From CAZQHK01 sp964593455 (lineage in GTDB: Bacteria > Muiribacteriota > CAYSPT01), in the NCBI GenBank assembly GCA_964593455.1, contig CAZQHK010000056.1:1-23041 (forward strand): a stretch of DNA of 23,041 nucleotides. Direction: 5' to 3'. Shown one piece after another: positions 1 to 7,593 of this stretch (the first letter of the stretch is position 1; every line of letters begins with the position of its first letter). A model generated the notes under the pieces. That model had not been told where the DNA came from, did not search any database, and was given only the letters and a program-made list of their open reading frames with translations. A program made the position numbers and the translations under genes.

Positions 1-221
1 CAAATATCAACAGGATCGTTTTTATTAACGTCTCAGGAGAACTATTGCGCAGTCCGCATATTTTGCTAGGGATGACTCAGTTGTGGTATCCTTGGTGGTA
101 TCGTGCGGAGATAATAAATATAAAAAAGCTTGACGTCCGGCACAGTGCCGAAAACACATGATAAAAGAGCCTTCATATTCGTGCTTGATGATCTGGCTGG
201 CGAAGGGAACGTGGAACATAA
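1..221. other. Leader region upstream of the aminotransferase gene
   Basis: I see no convincing gene in this stretch. It holds a perfect 13-nt palindrome at 138-150 (arms CGGCAC and GTGCCG around one A), which begins three bases after a TTGACG box at 130-135 that could be a -35 element. No good -10 element lies 16-18 bases further on, so the promoter reading is weak. A direct repeat of GGTATC occurs at 85-90 and 97-102. A purine-rich GAAGGGA lies about 14 bases before the downstream ATG, which is rather far for a ribosome-binding site. The region most likely carries the promoter and control site of the aminotransferase, but its edges cannot be set from sequence alone. Confidence 0.35.
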
Positions 222-1484
222 ATGATAGATCTCATCAAGAACTACTCTATAATGGCTCGCCGTATGAAGAAATCTGTTATTCGAGAACTGCTGAAACTCA
301 CCTTGAATCCGGAAATAATAAGCTTTGCCGGTGGACTGCCTGATCCAGAGGCTTTCCCGATTGAGGAAATCGACGATATTATTCACTTCGTAATAAAGGA
401 GCATGGAAAGAAAGCTTTCCAGTACGGAACTACCGAAGGAGAAATGGTTCTCCGAAACGAACTGGTAAAGATGGCCAAAGCCAATGGAGAGGATATCAAA
501 CCGGAGAATCTTCTGGTAACGGTTTCGTCTCAACAGGGACTCGATCTGGTCGGCCGGGTGTTTCTTGATCCTTCCGACCCGATTCTGGTAGAACTTCCCA
601 GCTACCTTGGAGCCTTGCAGGCTTTCAAGACCTATGGGGCGCAAATGATCGGGATACCGGTGGATGACGATGGTATTCAAACCGACCTTTTGGAGACAAA
701 ACTGAAGAAGCTCAGATTAGAGGAAGAGCATTACAAATTCATCTACCTCGTTCCTGATTTCCAGAACCCTTCAGGAGTGTCGCTCTCAACTGAACGGCGC
801 CGAGAGATCATCAGGCTTTCTAAGGAGTTCGAAGTATTGATCATAGAAGATTCACCCTACCGGGAGCTCAGGTTTGAAGGGGAATCGCCTCCTACCTTGT
901 TCTCCATGGACACCACCGGCAATATTGTCTCGCTCCATACTTTCTCAAAAATTTTCGTTCCCGGATTGCGACTGGGCTGGGTAGTGGGCCACCCAAAAAT
1001 TATATCAAAAATGACCATTGCCAAACAGGCGGTTGACCTTTGTACACCGGGGATTTCCCAGTTCATAGCGGCTGAGTTCTGTCGCCGGGGGCTGATCTGG
1101 ACACACATCGACCGGGTTCGGTCCCTTTATCATAAAAAACGCGACCTGATGCTCGAAGCGCTCGCTCTATACATGCCGGACGTTCCCGGACTACGTTGGA
1201 CCAAACCGCAGGGCGGTCTGTTCCTCTGGCTGGTTCTCCCCGAGGAAATCGATACGGAAGAAATGTTTTACGAAGCGGTGGAGAACAATGTGGCGTATGT
1301 TATCGGATCGGTGTTCCACTGTGATGGAAGTGGGCTTAATACCATGCGTTTGAACTTCTCGTTTTCCACCGAGGATCAGATCGATGCGGGGATAAAACGG
1401 CTGGCCAAAGTGGTTAAAAATAAACTGTCGACGGGATCGTACCGGGGTAGGGCAGTGGAGAAGCACCGCGAATATGTAAATTAA
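222..1484 (+). CDS. PLP-dependent aminotransferase, class I/II (LysN / 2-aminoadipate transaminase-like)
   Basis: The 420-residue product is a fold-type I aminotransferase of the group that includes 2-aminoadipate transaminase (LysN) and the catalytic half of MocR regulators. It would move an amino group between an amino acid and a 2-oxoacid in the cytoplasm. The substrate cannot be read from the sequence. The family signature IISFAGGLPDPEAFP lies at residues 32-46 and the YGTTEG motif near 68. The cofactor contacts NPSG (182-185), D210 and Y213 are present, as is the Schiff-base lysine K243 in HTFSKIFVPGLRLGW. An arginine in the late MRLNFSF segment probably binds the substrate carboxylate. 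There is no N-terminal helix-turn-helix, so it is not a MocR regulator. Start 222 fits the usual N-terminal length; the alternative ATG at 252 has no ribosome site. It lies 63 bases before aroE on the same strand. Confidence 0.9.
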   Translation: MIDLIKNYSIMARRMKKSVIRELLKLTLNPEIISFAGGLPDPEAFPIEEIDDIIHFVIKEHGKKAFQYGTTEGEMVLRNELVKMAKANGEDIKPENLLVTVSSQQGLDLVGRVFLDPSDPILVELPSYLGALQAFKTYGAQMIGIPVDDDGIQTDLLETKLKKLRLEEEHYKFIYLVPDFQNPSGVSLSTERRREIIRLSKEFEVLIIEDSPYRELRFEGESPPTLFSMDTTGNIVSLHTFSKIFVPGLRLGWVVGHPKIISKMTIAKQAVDLCTPGISQFIAAEFCRRGLIWTHIDRVRSLYHKKRDLMLEALALYMPDVPGLRWTKPQGGLFLWLVLPEEIDTEEMFYEAVENNVAYVIGSVFHCDGSGLNTMRLNFSFSTEDQIDAGIKRLAKVVKNKLSTGSYRGRAVEKHREYVN

Positions 1485-1501
1485 CCCGAGTTGGGCATCG
1501 C

Positions 1502-1531
1502 TTTACGATATAACTGTAGATTTGATATACT
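1502..1531 (+). promoter_or_regulatory. Possible promoter before aroE
   Basis: TTTACG at 1502-1507 and TATACT at 1526-1531 are separated by 18 bases and resemble -35 and -10 boxes. Transcription would then start at about 1537-1539, inside or at the edge of the aroE ribosome site at 1537-1544. That is awkward, so the aminotransferase promoter may drive aroE by read-through instead. Confidence 0.25.
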
Positions 1532-1547
1532 TTAACGAGGAGGGCAC

Positions 1548-2426
1548 TTGCGTCAAAGCATAAATGGCAGGACGGCAGTCTGTGGTATCATAGGGTGGCC
1601 GGTTGAGCATTCGCTTTCACCAGCCATACATAATGAAGCCTTCAGGGCTGTCGGGCTTGACTGGGTGTATGTGCCCTGGGCAGTCGGCCCGGATGATGTC
1701 CCTCGTGCTGTGGCCGGTCTCAGAGCACTTGGCGTGAGAGGTTTTAACGTAACGGTTCCTCATAAGGAGCGGGTGGCGAGTATACTCGATCATCTTGAGG
1801 AAGAGGCCCGCCTGATAGGAGCAGTCAATACGGTTTCGTTAACCGATGAAGGATTGACCGGACACAATACTGATGTGGCCGGTTTTAAGAAGTCTGTTGA
1901 AAATACGGTTGGCGAGCGGAGATTCCGGTCCGGCATAATGTTTGGCTGTGGGGGAGCGGGTCGGGCGGTTCTGTTCGGTCTGTGCCAACTGGGTGTGAAC
2001 ACGATACGGATCGCCGACGTAGATTTGAGTCGGGCCGATAAGCTTATTTCGGAACCATGGGTTTCCGGTTTCAAAAAGACGGTCGATATAGGAATTTGCG
2101 CGAGTGGCAACTCTGAACAGGAAGATGCTGTTCGGTCGGCCGATCTGATTGTCAACGCGACTCCTGTAGGGATGAAGCAAGGGGATATCTCGATAGTCCC
2201 CGCTGAGTGGATCAGGAAACAACATGTGGTCGTTGACCTCGTGTATAGGGAAGATGACACGCCCCTGGTACGGGCAGCCCGGTCACGGGGTGCTGTGGGA
2301 TTTGACGGTTTGGGAATGCTGGTGGAGCAGGCGGCTTGCTCCTTCGAGATATGGACAAACCGGTCGGCTCCCAGGAAAGTGATGTACAAAGTCGTGGAGG
2401 AAATAAAACGTGGTCAAGCCGGCTAA
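1548..2426 (+). CDS. aroE: Shikimate dehydrogenase family protein AroE (possibly NAD-preferring)
   Basis: This 292-residue protein matches shikimate 5-dehydrogenase, which reduces 3-dehydroshikimate to shikimate in aromatic amino-acid synthesis. The substrate-site motif HSLSP is at 21-25, the catalytic lysine K73 in NVTVPHKE, IGAVNTV at 90-96, the second catalytic residue D109 in GHNTD, and the dinucleotide loop GCGGAGRA at 133-140. The end of the second Rossmann strand reads ADVDLSRA instead of the NRT motif typical of NADP-dependent AroE. This acidic pattern is known from NAD-dependent quinate/shikimate dehydrogenases, so cofactor use may differ (inference). The start is TTG at 1548, set by GAGGAGGG at 1537-1544. 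The 3' end overlaps pilB by 17 bases, so the two are probably co-transcribed and translationally coupled. Confidence 0.93.
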   Translation: MRQSINGRTAVCGIIGWPVEHSLSPAIHNEAFRAVGLDWVYVPWAVGPDDVPRAVAGLRALGVRGFNVTVPHKERVASILDHLEEEARLIGAVNTVSLTDEGLTGHNTDVAGFKKSVENTVGERRFRSGIMFGCGGAGRAVLFGLCQLGVNTIRIADVDLSRADKLISEPWVSGFKKTVDIGICASGNSEQEDAVRSADLIVNATPVGMKQGDISIVPAEWIRKQHVVVDLVYREDDTPLVRAARSRGAVGFDGLGMLVEQAACSFEIWTNRSAPRKVMYKVVEEIKRGQAG

Positions 2427-4146
2427 AACTCGCATGCGCCTTGGGGATACCTTGATCCAGGACGGACTTATTACACAGCAGCAGCTTGAAAAAGCCCTGG
2501 CCATGCAAAAAAAGGACGGGAAACGGCTCGGCTCTATCCTGGTCGAGATGGGACTGGTCACCGAGCAAGATATTGTGGAAGCTCTGGGACGCCAACTCGG
2601 AATTCCCTTTATCAACCTCTCTAATTACCTGATAGATCCGGTTACGGCCAAGATTATCCCCGAACACATCTGTCGCCGGCATAACCTGATTGCCATCAAC
2701 AAAGTGGGGAACAAGTTGACAGTGGCCATGGTTGATCCTCTCAATATTTTGGCTATCGATGATATCCAGCTCATGACCGGCCTGATCGTGAAACCGGTGG
2801 TGGCTACCAGCCTGGATGTCAACGACGCTATCCAGAAATGTTTTGGCAGCACCGAGGGTGAGGTCGACGGGCTGATGGAAGACCTGGGAGACATCGGAAA
2901 AGAGGCTTCCGAAGACGACAATCTAGATGCCCTGGGGGACCTGGGAGAGAACGATGCCCCGATTATCAGGCTGGTGAACCTGATCATCTCACAGGCGGTG
3001 GAGAGAAGTGTCAGCGATATCCATGTCGAACCCTTTGAACGTGATCTGAGGATACGATACCGTCTCGACGGCGTCCTATCGGAAGCCATGTCGCCGCCTA
3101 AACGGGCCCAGGCAGCCATCGTCTCCAGGGTAAAAATCATGGCCAAGCTTAATATCGCTGAAAAACGTCTTCCCCAGGACGGGCGAATCAAGATCCGGGT
3201 TAACAACCGCCCTATCGATCTTCGGGTAAGTACGATTCCCACGGTCTGGGGCGAGAAGGTGGTTATGAGAATTCTGGACCAGTCGAGTCTGCGGCTCGAT
3301 ATGGAAGATCTGGGTTTCGAGCCGTCAAGTCTGCAAAAGTTGGATCACGCCATCGCGCAGCCCAACGGGATCGTCCTGGTAACGGGACCCACCGGGAGCG
3401 GCAAGACCACCACTCTTTATTCGGCGCTCCACAAGGTATCGAAACCGTCGGTCAATGTCATGACCGCCGAAGACCCGGTGGAGTACAACCTCCATGGGAT
3501 CAACCAGGTCCAGTGCCGGGCGGAGATAGGGCTTACATTCGCAGCCGCGCTGAGATCATTCCTGCGGCAGGATCCGGATATCATCATGGTGGGTGAGATA
3601 CGGGACTATGAGACCGCCGAGATTGCCATAAAAGCTTCACTGACCGGCCACCTGGTGCTGTCCACACTTCACACCAACGATGCCCCCAGCACTGTCGGCC
3701 GTCTGCTCAACATGGGAATAGAGCCCTTCATGGTGGCTACCTCGCTCCTTCTTATCCAGGCCCAGCGTCTGGTCAGAACCATTTGCAAAGACTGCAAAGT
3801 TGAGTACCGGCCCAAGAGCGAGCTCATAAAGAATCTCAATATCGATCACGAGCTTCTGGTGAAGCTCGAGTTACCGCATCTGGACCCCAACAAACTGCTC
3901 TTTTACAAGGGGAGAGGCTGCGAGCTTTGTGCCGATTCCGGTCACCGGGGCCGGCTCGGTGCATATGAGGTTATGCCTGTCGGAGAACGAATCAGAAGAA
4001 TGATTCTGGAAGGTCAATCCACGGCGAACCTTACCCGGGTGGCCCGGGAGGAAGGAATGCTGACGCTGAGAGAAAGCGCGCTGAGAAAATTGCTTCTCGG
4101 CAAGACTACCGCTGCAGAGGTAGTCAGAGTGACAGCAGAAAAATAG
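2410..4146 (+). CDS. pilB: Type IV pilus assembly ATPase PilB (GspE/PulE family)
   Basis: The 578-residue protein is a secretion ATPase of the GspE/PilB family that powers pilin polymerisation at the inner membrane. An N-terminal MshEN/T2SSE_N-type region spans about residues 10-150 and often binds c-di-GMP or partner proteins in relatives. It is followed by an acidic linker and the ATPase core. Walker A GPTGSGKTT lies near 326, the Asp box EDPVEY near 355, the Walker B-like QDPDIIMVGEIRD near 390-402, and the His box GHLVLSTLHTND near 415-427. A zinc-binding tetracysteine is formed by CKDC (about 459-462) and CELC (about 504-507), as in canonical GspE/PilB. The start is GTG at 2410, placed by GTGGAGG at 2394-2400 and overlapping aroE by 17 bases. 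pilT and pilC follow on the same strand. Confidence 0.95.
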   Translation: MVKPAKTRMRLGDTLIQDGLITQQQLEKALAMQKKDGKRLGSILVEMGLVTEQDIVEALGRQLGIPFINLSNYLIDPVTAKIIPEHICRRHNLIAINKVGNKLTVAMVDPLNILAIDDIQLMTGLIVKPVVATSLDVNDAIQKCFGSTEGEVDGLMEDLGDIGKEASEDDNLDALGDLGENDAPIIRLVNLIISQAVERSVSDIHVEPFERDLRIRYRLDGVLSEAMSPPKRAQAAIVSRVKIMAKLNIAEKRLPQDGRIKIRVNNRPIDLRVSTIPTVWGEKVVMRILDQSSLRLDMEDLGFEPSSLQKLDHAIAQPNGIVLVTGPTGSGKTTTLYSALHKVSKPSVNVMTAEDPVEYNLHGINQVQCRAEIGLTFAAALRSFLRQDPDIIMVGEIRDYETAEIAIKASLTGHLVLSTLHTNDAPSTVGRLLNMGIEPFMVATSLLLIQAQRLVRTICKDCKVEYRPKSELIKNLNIDHELLVKLELPHLDPNKLLFYKGRGCELCADSGHRGRLGAYEVMPVGERIRRMILEGQSTANLTRVAREEGMLTLRESALRKLLLGKTTAAEVVRVTAEK

Positions 4147-4203
4147 TAAGAGAATAATTGATGGGCAGGGAACTGCTTAGCCTGGAAACGGGAGGAATGT
4201 TCG

Positions 4204-5268
4204 ATGTTTGTGTTGAATGACCTGCTTAATCTGGTAGTGGAGAACGATGCGTCTGATTTGCACCTGACGGTAGGAACTCCTCCGGTAATCCGCGTCGACG
4301 GCGAGCTGATTTCCACCGATCTTGACGTGTTGACGCCCATGGACACCCGGAGCCTCGTGTACAATATGCTGACCGCCGAGCAGCAAAAGCACTTCGAGGA
4401 GAAACTCGAACTCGATATATCCTACAGCGTGCACGGGTTTGGACGTTTCCGAGTGAATGTCTACAAGCAGCGTGGTTGTATCGGGGCGGCGTTTCGTGTC
4501 ATACCGTCAAAAATACCGACTCTCTCCGAGCTTAACCTGCCTCCCAAAGTAAAGGATTATGCTCTGCTGCCCAAGGGCCTTGTGCTGGTAACCGGGCCGA
4601 CCGGTTCCGGTAAGTCAACCACACTGGCGGCTTTGACCGACCTGGTCAACCGAAGCAGGCGGTGTCATATTATTACTGTGGAAGATCCCATCGAGTATCT
4701 TCACTATCACAAAAAGTCTATCATCAACCAGCGGGAGCTGCACGTGGATACCTACTCGTTTGCCGACGCGCTCAAACACGTACTGCGGCAGGACCCCGAT
4801 GTCATCGTGGTCGGCGAGATGCGTGACCTGGAAACCATCGGGGCGGCTTTGACGCTGGCGGAAACCGGTCACCTGGTATTTGCCACGCTGCACACTACGG
4901 ACGCGGCTCAGACTCTGAACCGTATTACCGATATTTTTCCACCCTATCAACAGCAACAGGTCAGGACTCAGCTCTCGTTCGTGCTCCAGGGTGTCATAGC
5001 CCAGCAACTCGTACCGCTGGCCAGCGGTAAGGGACGTACCCCATCGATTGAGATGCTCCTGTCGACACCAGCTGTGTCAAATCTGATCAGAGAGCAGAAG
5101 GTTCACCAACTGTACACGGTCATGCAGACCAGTCAGCATCTGGGGATGCAGACCTTCGAGCAGTCTCTAAGGGATCTCTATCTCCGCGGGGATATTACGC
5201 TCTCGGAAGCGATTACGCATACGCTTAATCCCGATGAACTGAAACGTATGATTCAAGCCAAGAGCTAG
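4204..5268 (+). CDS. pilT: Type IV pilus retraction ATPase PilT
   Basis: This 354-residue protein is the hexameric ATPase that drives pilus disassembly and retraction, giving twitching motility and DNA uptake in known systems. It is full length for PilT (about 340-370). Visible motifs are the N-terminal DASDLHLTVGTPP, Walker A GPTGSGKST around 131-140, the Asp box EDPIEYLH, the Walker B-like QDPDVIVVGEMRD and the His box GHLVFATLHTTDA. The conserved PilT C-terminal motif AIRNLIRE appears as AVSNLIRE at about 290-297. No tetracysteine motif is present, as expected for PilT rather than PilB. GGGAGGAA ends about 7 bases before the ATG. The gap from pilB is 57 bases with no terminator, so the genes are probably one operon. 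Confidence 0.95.
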   Translation: MFVLNDLLNLVVENDASDLHLTVGTPPVIRVDGELISTDLDVLTPMDTRSLVYNMLTAEQQKHFEEKLELDISYSVHGFGRFRVNVYKQRGCIGAAFRVIPSKIPTLSELNLPPKVKDYALLPKGLVLVTGPTGSGKSTTLAALTDLVNRSRRCHIITVEDPIEYLHYHKKSIINQRELHVDTYSFADALKHVLRQDPDVIVVGEMRDLETIGAALTLAETGHLVFATLHTTDAAQTLNRITDIFPPYQQQQVRTQLSFVLQGVIAQQLVPLASGKGRTPSIEMLLSTPAVSNLIREQKVHQLYTVMQTSQHLGMQTFEQSLRDLYLRGDITLSEAITHTLNPDELKRMIQAKS

Positions 5269-5291
5269 GTACTATTTGGAGGTGAAGCTCA

Positions 5292-6485
5292 GTGCCGAAG
5301 TTTATTTGTAAAGCCCGTAACTGGGAAGGCAAGATAATTACTCAGGAGATTGATGGCGAGAACAAGGAAGCCGTGGTATCAAAGCTTCGTGAGCGTGGAT
5401 ACTTCGTCACCAATATCAAGGAAAAACCAAAAGAATTTGTCCTTTTTCAACGGAAAGTTGCCAACCAGGAAATTGCTATCTTTGCCCGCCAGTTCGCCAC
5501 GATGATCGGTGCCGGAGTGCCGCTTGTCAGGTGTTTGAACATTCTTTCCGACCAGGTTGAGAATCCGCGTATGCAAGAGATAATAGCGCAGATTCGTTCA
5601 GACGTGGAAGCCGGGATGACGTTTTCCAAGTCACTGGAAAAACATCCCAAGGTCTTTTCCAACTTGTTTGTTAACCTGGTAAAAGCAGGCGAAGCCGGTG
5701 GTGTGCTGGACGAGATTCTGGATCGTCTTGCCAACTACCTTGAATCGTCCGAGCAGCTTCGGCAGAAGGTCAAGGGAGCGCTGACCTATCCGGTGGTTGT
5801 CATGACGATCGCGTTCGCGGTAGTGGTCTTTCTGGTCACCTTCGTTCTTCCGAGTTTTAAAAACATTTTCGAGGGACAGGGAGAACTCCCGCTGCCCACC
5901 AGAGTACTGCTTGCCTCCAGTGAGTTCATGCAATCCTACTTTCCCATGATACTCATCGGCATGGTGATCGTCGGTTTCATCATAAAACGGTTCCTGGCGA
6001 CCAAGCAAGGTATCAGGTTTAGGGACAGTAACGCCCTGAGAGTGCCAAAACTGGGAAGTATGCTGCGTAAAGTGGCCGTGGCCAAGTTTACTCGTACGCT
6101 GGGCACCCTGATTGCCAGCGGTGTTCCCATTCTCCAGGCACTGGAAGTAACGGCCGCTACCGCCGGTAATGTGGTGGTAGCAGATGCCGTTCACAAGACC
6201 CGGATCTCGATCAGGGAAGGTGAATCGATCGCCGAACCGCTCAGGAGCAGCAGAGTGTTTCCGCCGATGGTAGTGCAGATGATTGCCGTTGGAGAAGAAA
6301 CCGGTGAACTCGACACTATGTTGACCAAGATCGCCGACTTCTATGATTCGGAGGTCGATACGGCCATCAAGGCCCTCACTTCTATCATCGAGCCTGTTGT
6401 TATCGTGATCATGGGTATCATCATCGGTGGTATCGTCATGGCTATCTTCCTGCCGATGCTCAGCCTGGTCAACCAGACCGGTTGA
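5292..6485 (+). CDS. pilC: Type IV pilus inner-membrane platform protein PilC
   Basis: The 397-residue protein is the polytopic platform (GspF/PilC family) that links the PilB/PilT motors to the growing pilus. It has the typical two repeated cytoplasmic T2SSF domains: residues about 55-180 (FARQFATMIGAGVPLVRCL) and about 255-380 (FTRTLGTLIASGVPILQAL). Each is followed by hydrophobic membrane segments, with the last at about 370-392. Length is normal for the family. The start is GTG at 5292, set by the strong TTTGGAGGTGA immediately upstream; 23 bases separate it from pilT. A terminator follows 21 bases after the stop codon, so the operon ends here. Pilins, prepilin peptidase and PilMNO are not in the window and must be encoded elsewhere if the pilus is functional. 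Confidence 0.95.
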   Translation: MPKFICKARNWEGKIITQEIDGENKEAVVSKLRERGYFVTNIKEKPKEFVLFQRKVANQEIAIFARQFATMIGAGVPLVRCLNILSDQVENPRMQEIIAQIRSDVEAGMTFSKSLEKHPKVFSNLFVNLVKAGEAGGVLDEILDRLANYLESSEQLRQKVKGALTYPVVVMTIAFAVVVFLVTFVLPSFKNIFEGQGELPLPTRVLLASSEFMQSYFPMILIGMVIVGFIIKRFLATKQGIRFRDSNALRVPKLGSMLRKVAVAKFTRTLGTLIASGVPILQALEVTAATAGNVVVADAVHKTRISIREGESIAEPLRSSRVFPPMVVQMIAVGEETGELDTMLTKIADFYDSEVDTAIKALTSIIEPVVIVIMGIIIGGIVMAIFLPMLSLVNQTG

Positions 6486-6506
6486 GGAGGATTCAATAAA
6501 CAGCAG

Positions 6507-6541
6507 AAAAGGCCGGAGCGAAGCGGCTCCGGCCTTTTTTT
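6507..6541. terminator. Bidirectional rho-independent terminator between pilC and the Yip1-type gene
   Basis: A perfect 9-bp GC-rich stem, GGCCGGAGC (6511-6519) with GCTCCGGCC (6526-6534), has a 6-base loop. It is flanked by AAAA on the left and a run of seven T on the right, so it can stop transcription on both strands. It lies exactly between the two convergent genes. Confidence 0.93.
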
Positions 6542-6543
6542 AT

Positions 6544-7083
6544 TTACAGGAAGACCAGGTGTTTAAGGATACCGTGGCTGATGATGGCGAAGAATTTAAG
6601 CAAAAAGATAACGACGCGCAGCAACGTGGGAATAATGACGACGGCTATGGATTTTGGTGTTGATAACCCGTGAACGTTTTCAACGATAACCACGCAAATA
6701 GCCATAATTCCCAGGGTAGTCAGAAGAGGAATAAGTTTTCCGATAATCGGGATAATGGCAAAGACATTCAATACTCCGATTATCCAGGCATGGCAGACGA
6801 CCCGGTAGAATACCATAAAATTGGTTGATCCACCTAGTAGAATGGCCGTTAAGTGCAGCAAGCCGATCAGTAATGTGGCGATGATGACGTAGCCAACCGC
6901 GGTGAAGATCAGTGAAAAAAACTGGCCTTTCAGGAGCATGGGAAGTCCCGACATCAACCCGGCTATGACGAGGATGGTAATCCCTTCAGAAGTGGCGTTC
7001 TCGTCTTTAACCACCTGCTCGATGGCGGCGGTATTGAGTTTGGCTATCTCAAAAGCGTTGGATAATGATTGTTTAATATTCAT
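6544..7083 (-). CDS. Yip1-family-like integral membrane protein
   Basis: The predicted 179-residue protein is strongly hydrophobic, with about five membrane segments (residues about 34-52, 55-83, 98-117, 118-136 and 146-167). A short cytoplasmic N-terminal tail reads like the start of bacterial Yip1-domain proteins (NAFEIAKLNTAAIEQV). Such proteins are common but their bacterial role is not established. I chose the ATG at 7083, giving 20 bases after the stop of the RsbW-like gene. A longer reading from 7173 would overlap that gene by 70 bases. No clear ribosome site precedes 7083, so translation may depend on coupling to the upstream gene. It is the last gene of the operon and ends three bases from the terminator. 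Confidence 0.75.
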   Translation of the reverse strand: MNIKQSLSNAFEIAKLNTAAIEQVVKDENATSEGITILVIAGLMSGLPMLLKGQFFSLIFTAVGYVIIATLLIGLLHLTAILLGGSTNFMVFYRVVCHAWIIGVLNVFAIIPIIGKLIPLLTTLGIMAICVVIVENVHGLSTPKSIAVVIIPTLLRVVIFLLKFFAIISHGILKHLVFL

Positions 7084-7103
7084 CGAATAGTACGAGAGGT
7101 ACG

Positions 7104-7574
7104 TTACCAGTCTTCCTCCGCTTGGTTGTCGGCAGCGGGCGATGATATGGAGGTGAGTTGCTTGATCATACAAACGGTCGTGCTTTCCCCTTTGTGAAAA
7201 GAATACATTACCTCATCCATGAGCTGTTTGATGATGGATATACCTCGTCCTCCGTAACCCCAGCTTTTCTTCCCGGCTAATTTTTCAAAGTAATTTGGGT
7301 CGAACGGCTTTCCACCGTAATCTTTGATCAGCAGGATGAGCTTTCCATTTCGCAGTCCGCAACGGATATCGAAATGCATCTCGGCGTTGATGGCGGATCC
7401 GTGATCGATAGCGTTCATGCTGGCTTCATCAAGCGAAAGTTCGATGGCAAACCGTTCTTTGTTTGACACTTCAATATCACCCAGAATATTGCTCACAAAC
7501 TCCCTGGCTTTCTTAAGATGCCGCGGGTGGCAGGGCAGACTAATCATCTTCATCTCATCTTGAACCACTGTCAT
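7104..7574 (-). CDS. RsbW-like anti-sigma factor / serine-protein kinase (HATPase_c_2)
   Basis: The 156-residue protein is a stand-alone GHKL ATPase of the RsbW/SpoIIAB type. These bind a sigma factor and phosphorylate an anti-anti-sigma (STAS) protein. The N box ELSLDEASMNAIDHG (about 45-59) keeps the Mg-binding Glu and Asn. The G1 box IKDYGGKPFDP (83-93) keeps its Asp, and the G2 box GYGGRGISIIKQLMDEV (106-122) is intact, so ATP binding is expected. Start ATG 7574 is preceded by AAGGGTGAGAG and lies 19 bases after the upstream kinase-like gene. The longer reading from 7676 would run into that gene. No sigma factor, STAS protein or PP2C phosphatase is visible in the window, so its partner is unknown. 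The degenerate histidine kinase next door may provide input (inference). Confidence 0.88.
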   Translation of the reverse strand: MTVVQDEMKMISLPCHPRHLKKAREFVSNILGDIEVSNKERFAIELSLDEASMNAIDHGSAINAEMHFDIRCGLRNGKLILLIKDYGGKPFDPNYFEKLAGKKSWGYGGRGISIIKQLMDEVMYSFHKGESTTVCMIKQLTSISSPAADNQAEEDW

Positions 7575-7593
7575 GCTCTCACCCTTTTCCTGG

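Noticed and set aside
66..680. 204-codon minus-strand open frame over the start of the aminotransferase gene
   Set aside because: It lies antisense to a well-supported aminotransferase with all PLP motifs, and its translation shows no domain pattern or ribosome site.
1790..2389. 199-codon minus-strand open frame inside aroE
   Set aside because: aroE carries every catalytic motif on the plus strand; the antisense product is low-complexity Ser/Arg/Thr-rich without a start signal.
6427..6663. 78-codon plus-strand frame running from pilC across the terminator
   Set aside because: It is a shifted frame of pilC that crosses a strong terminator and then reads antisense to the Yip1-type gene.
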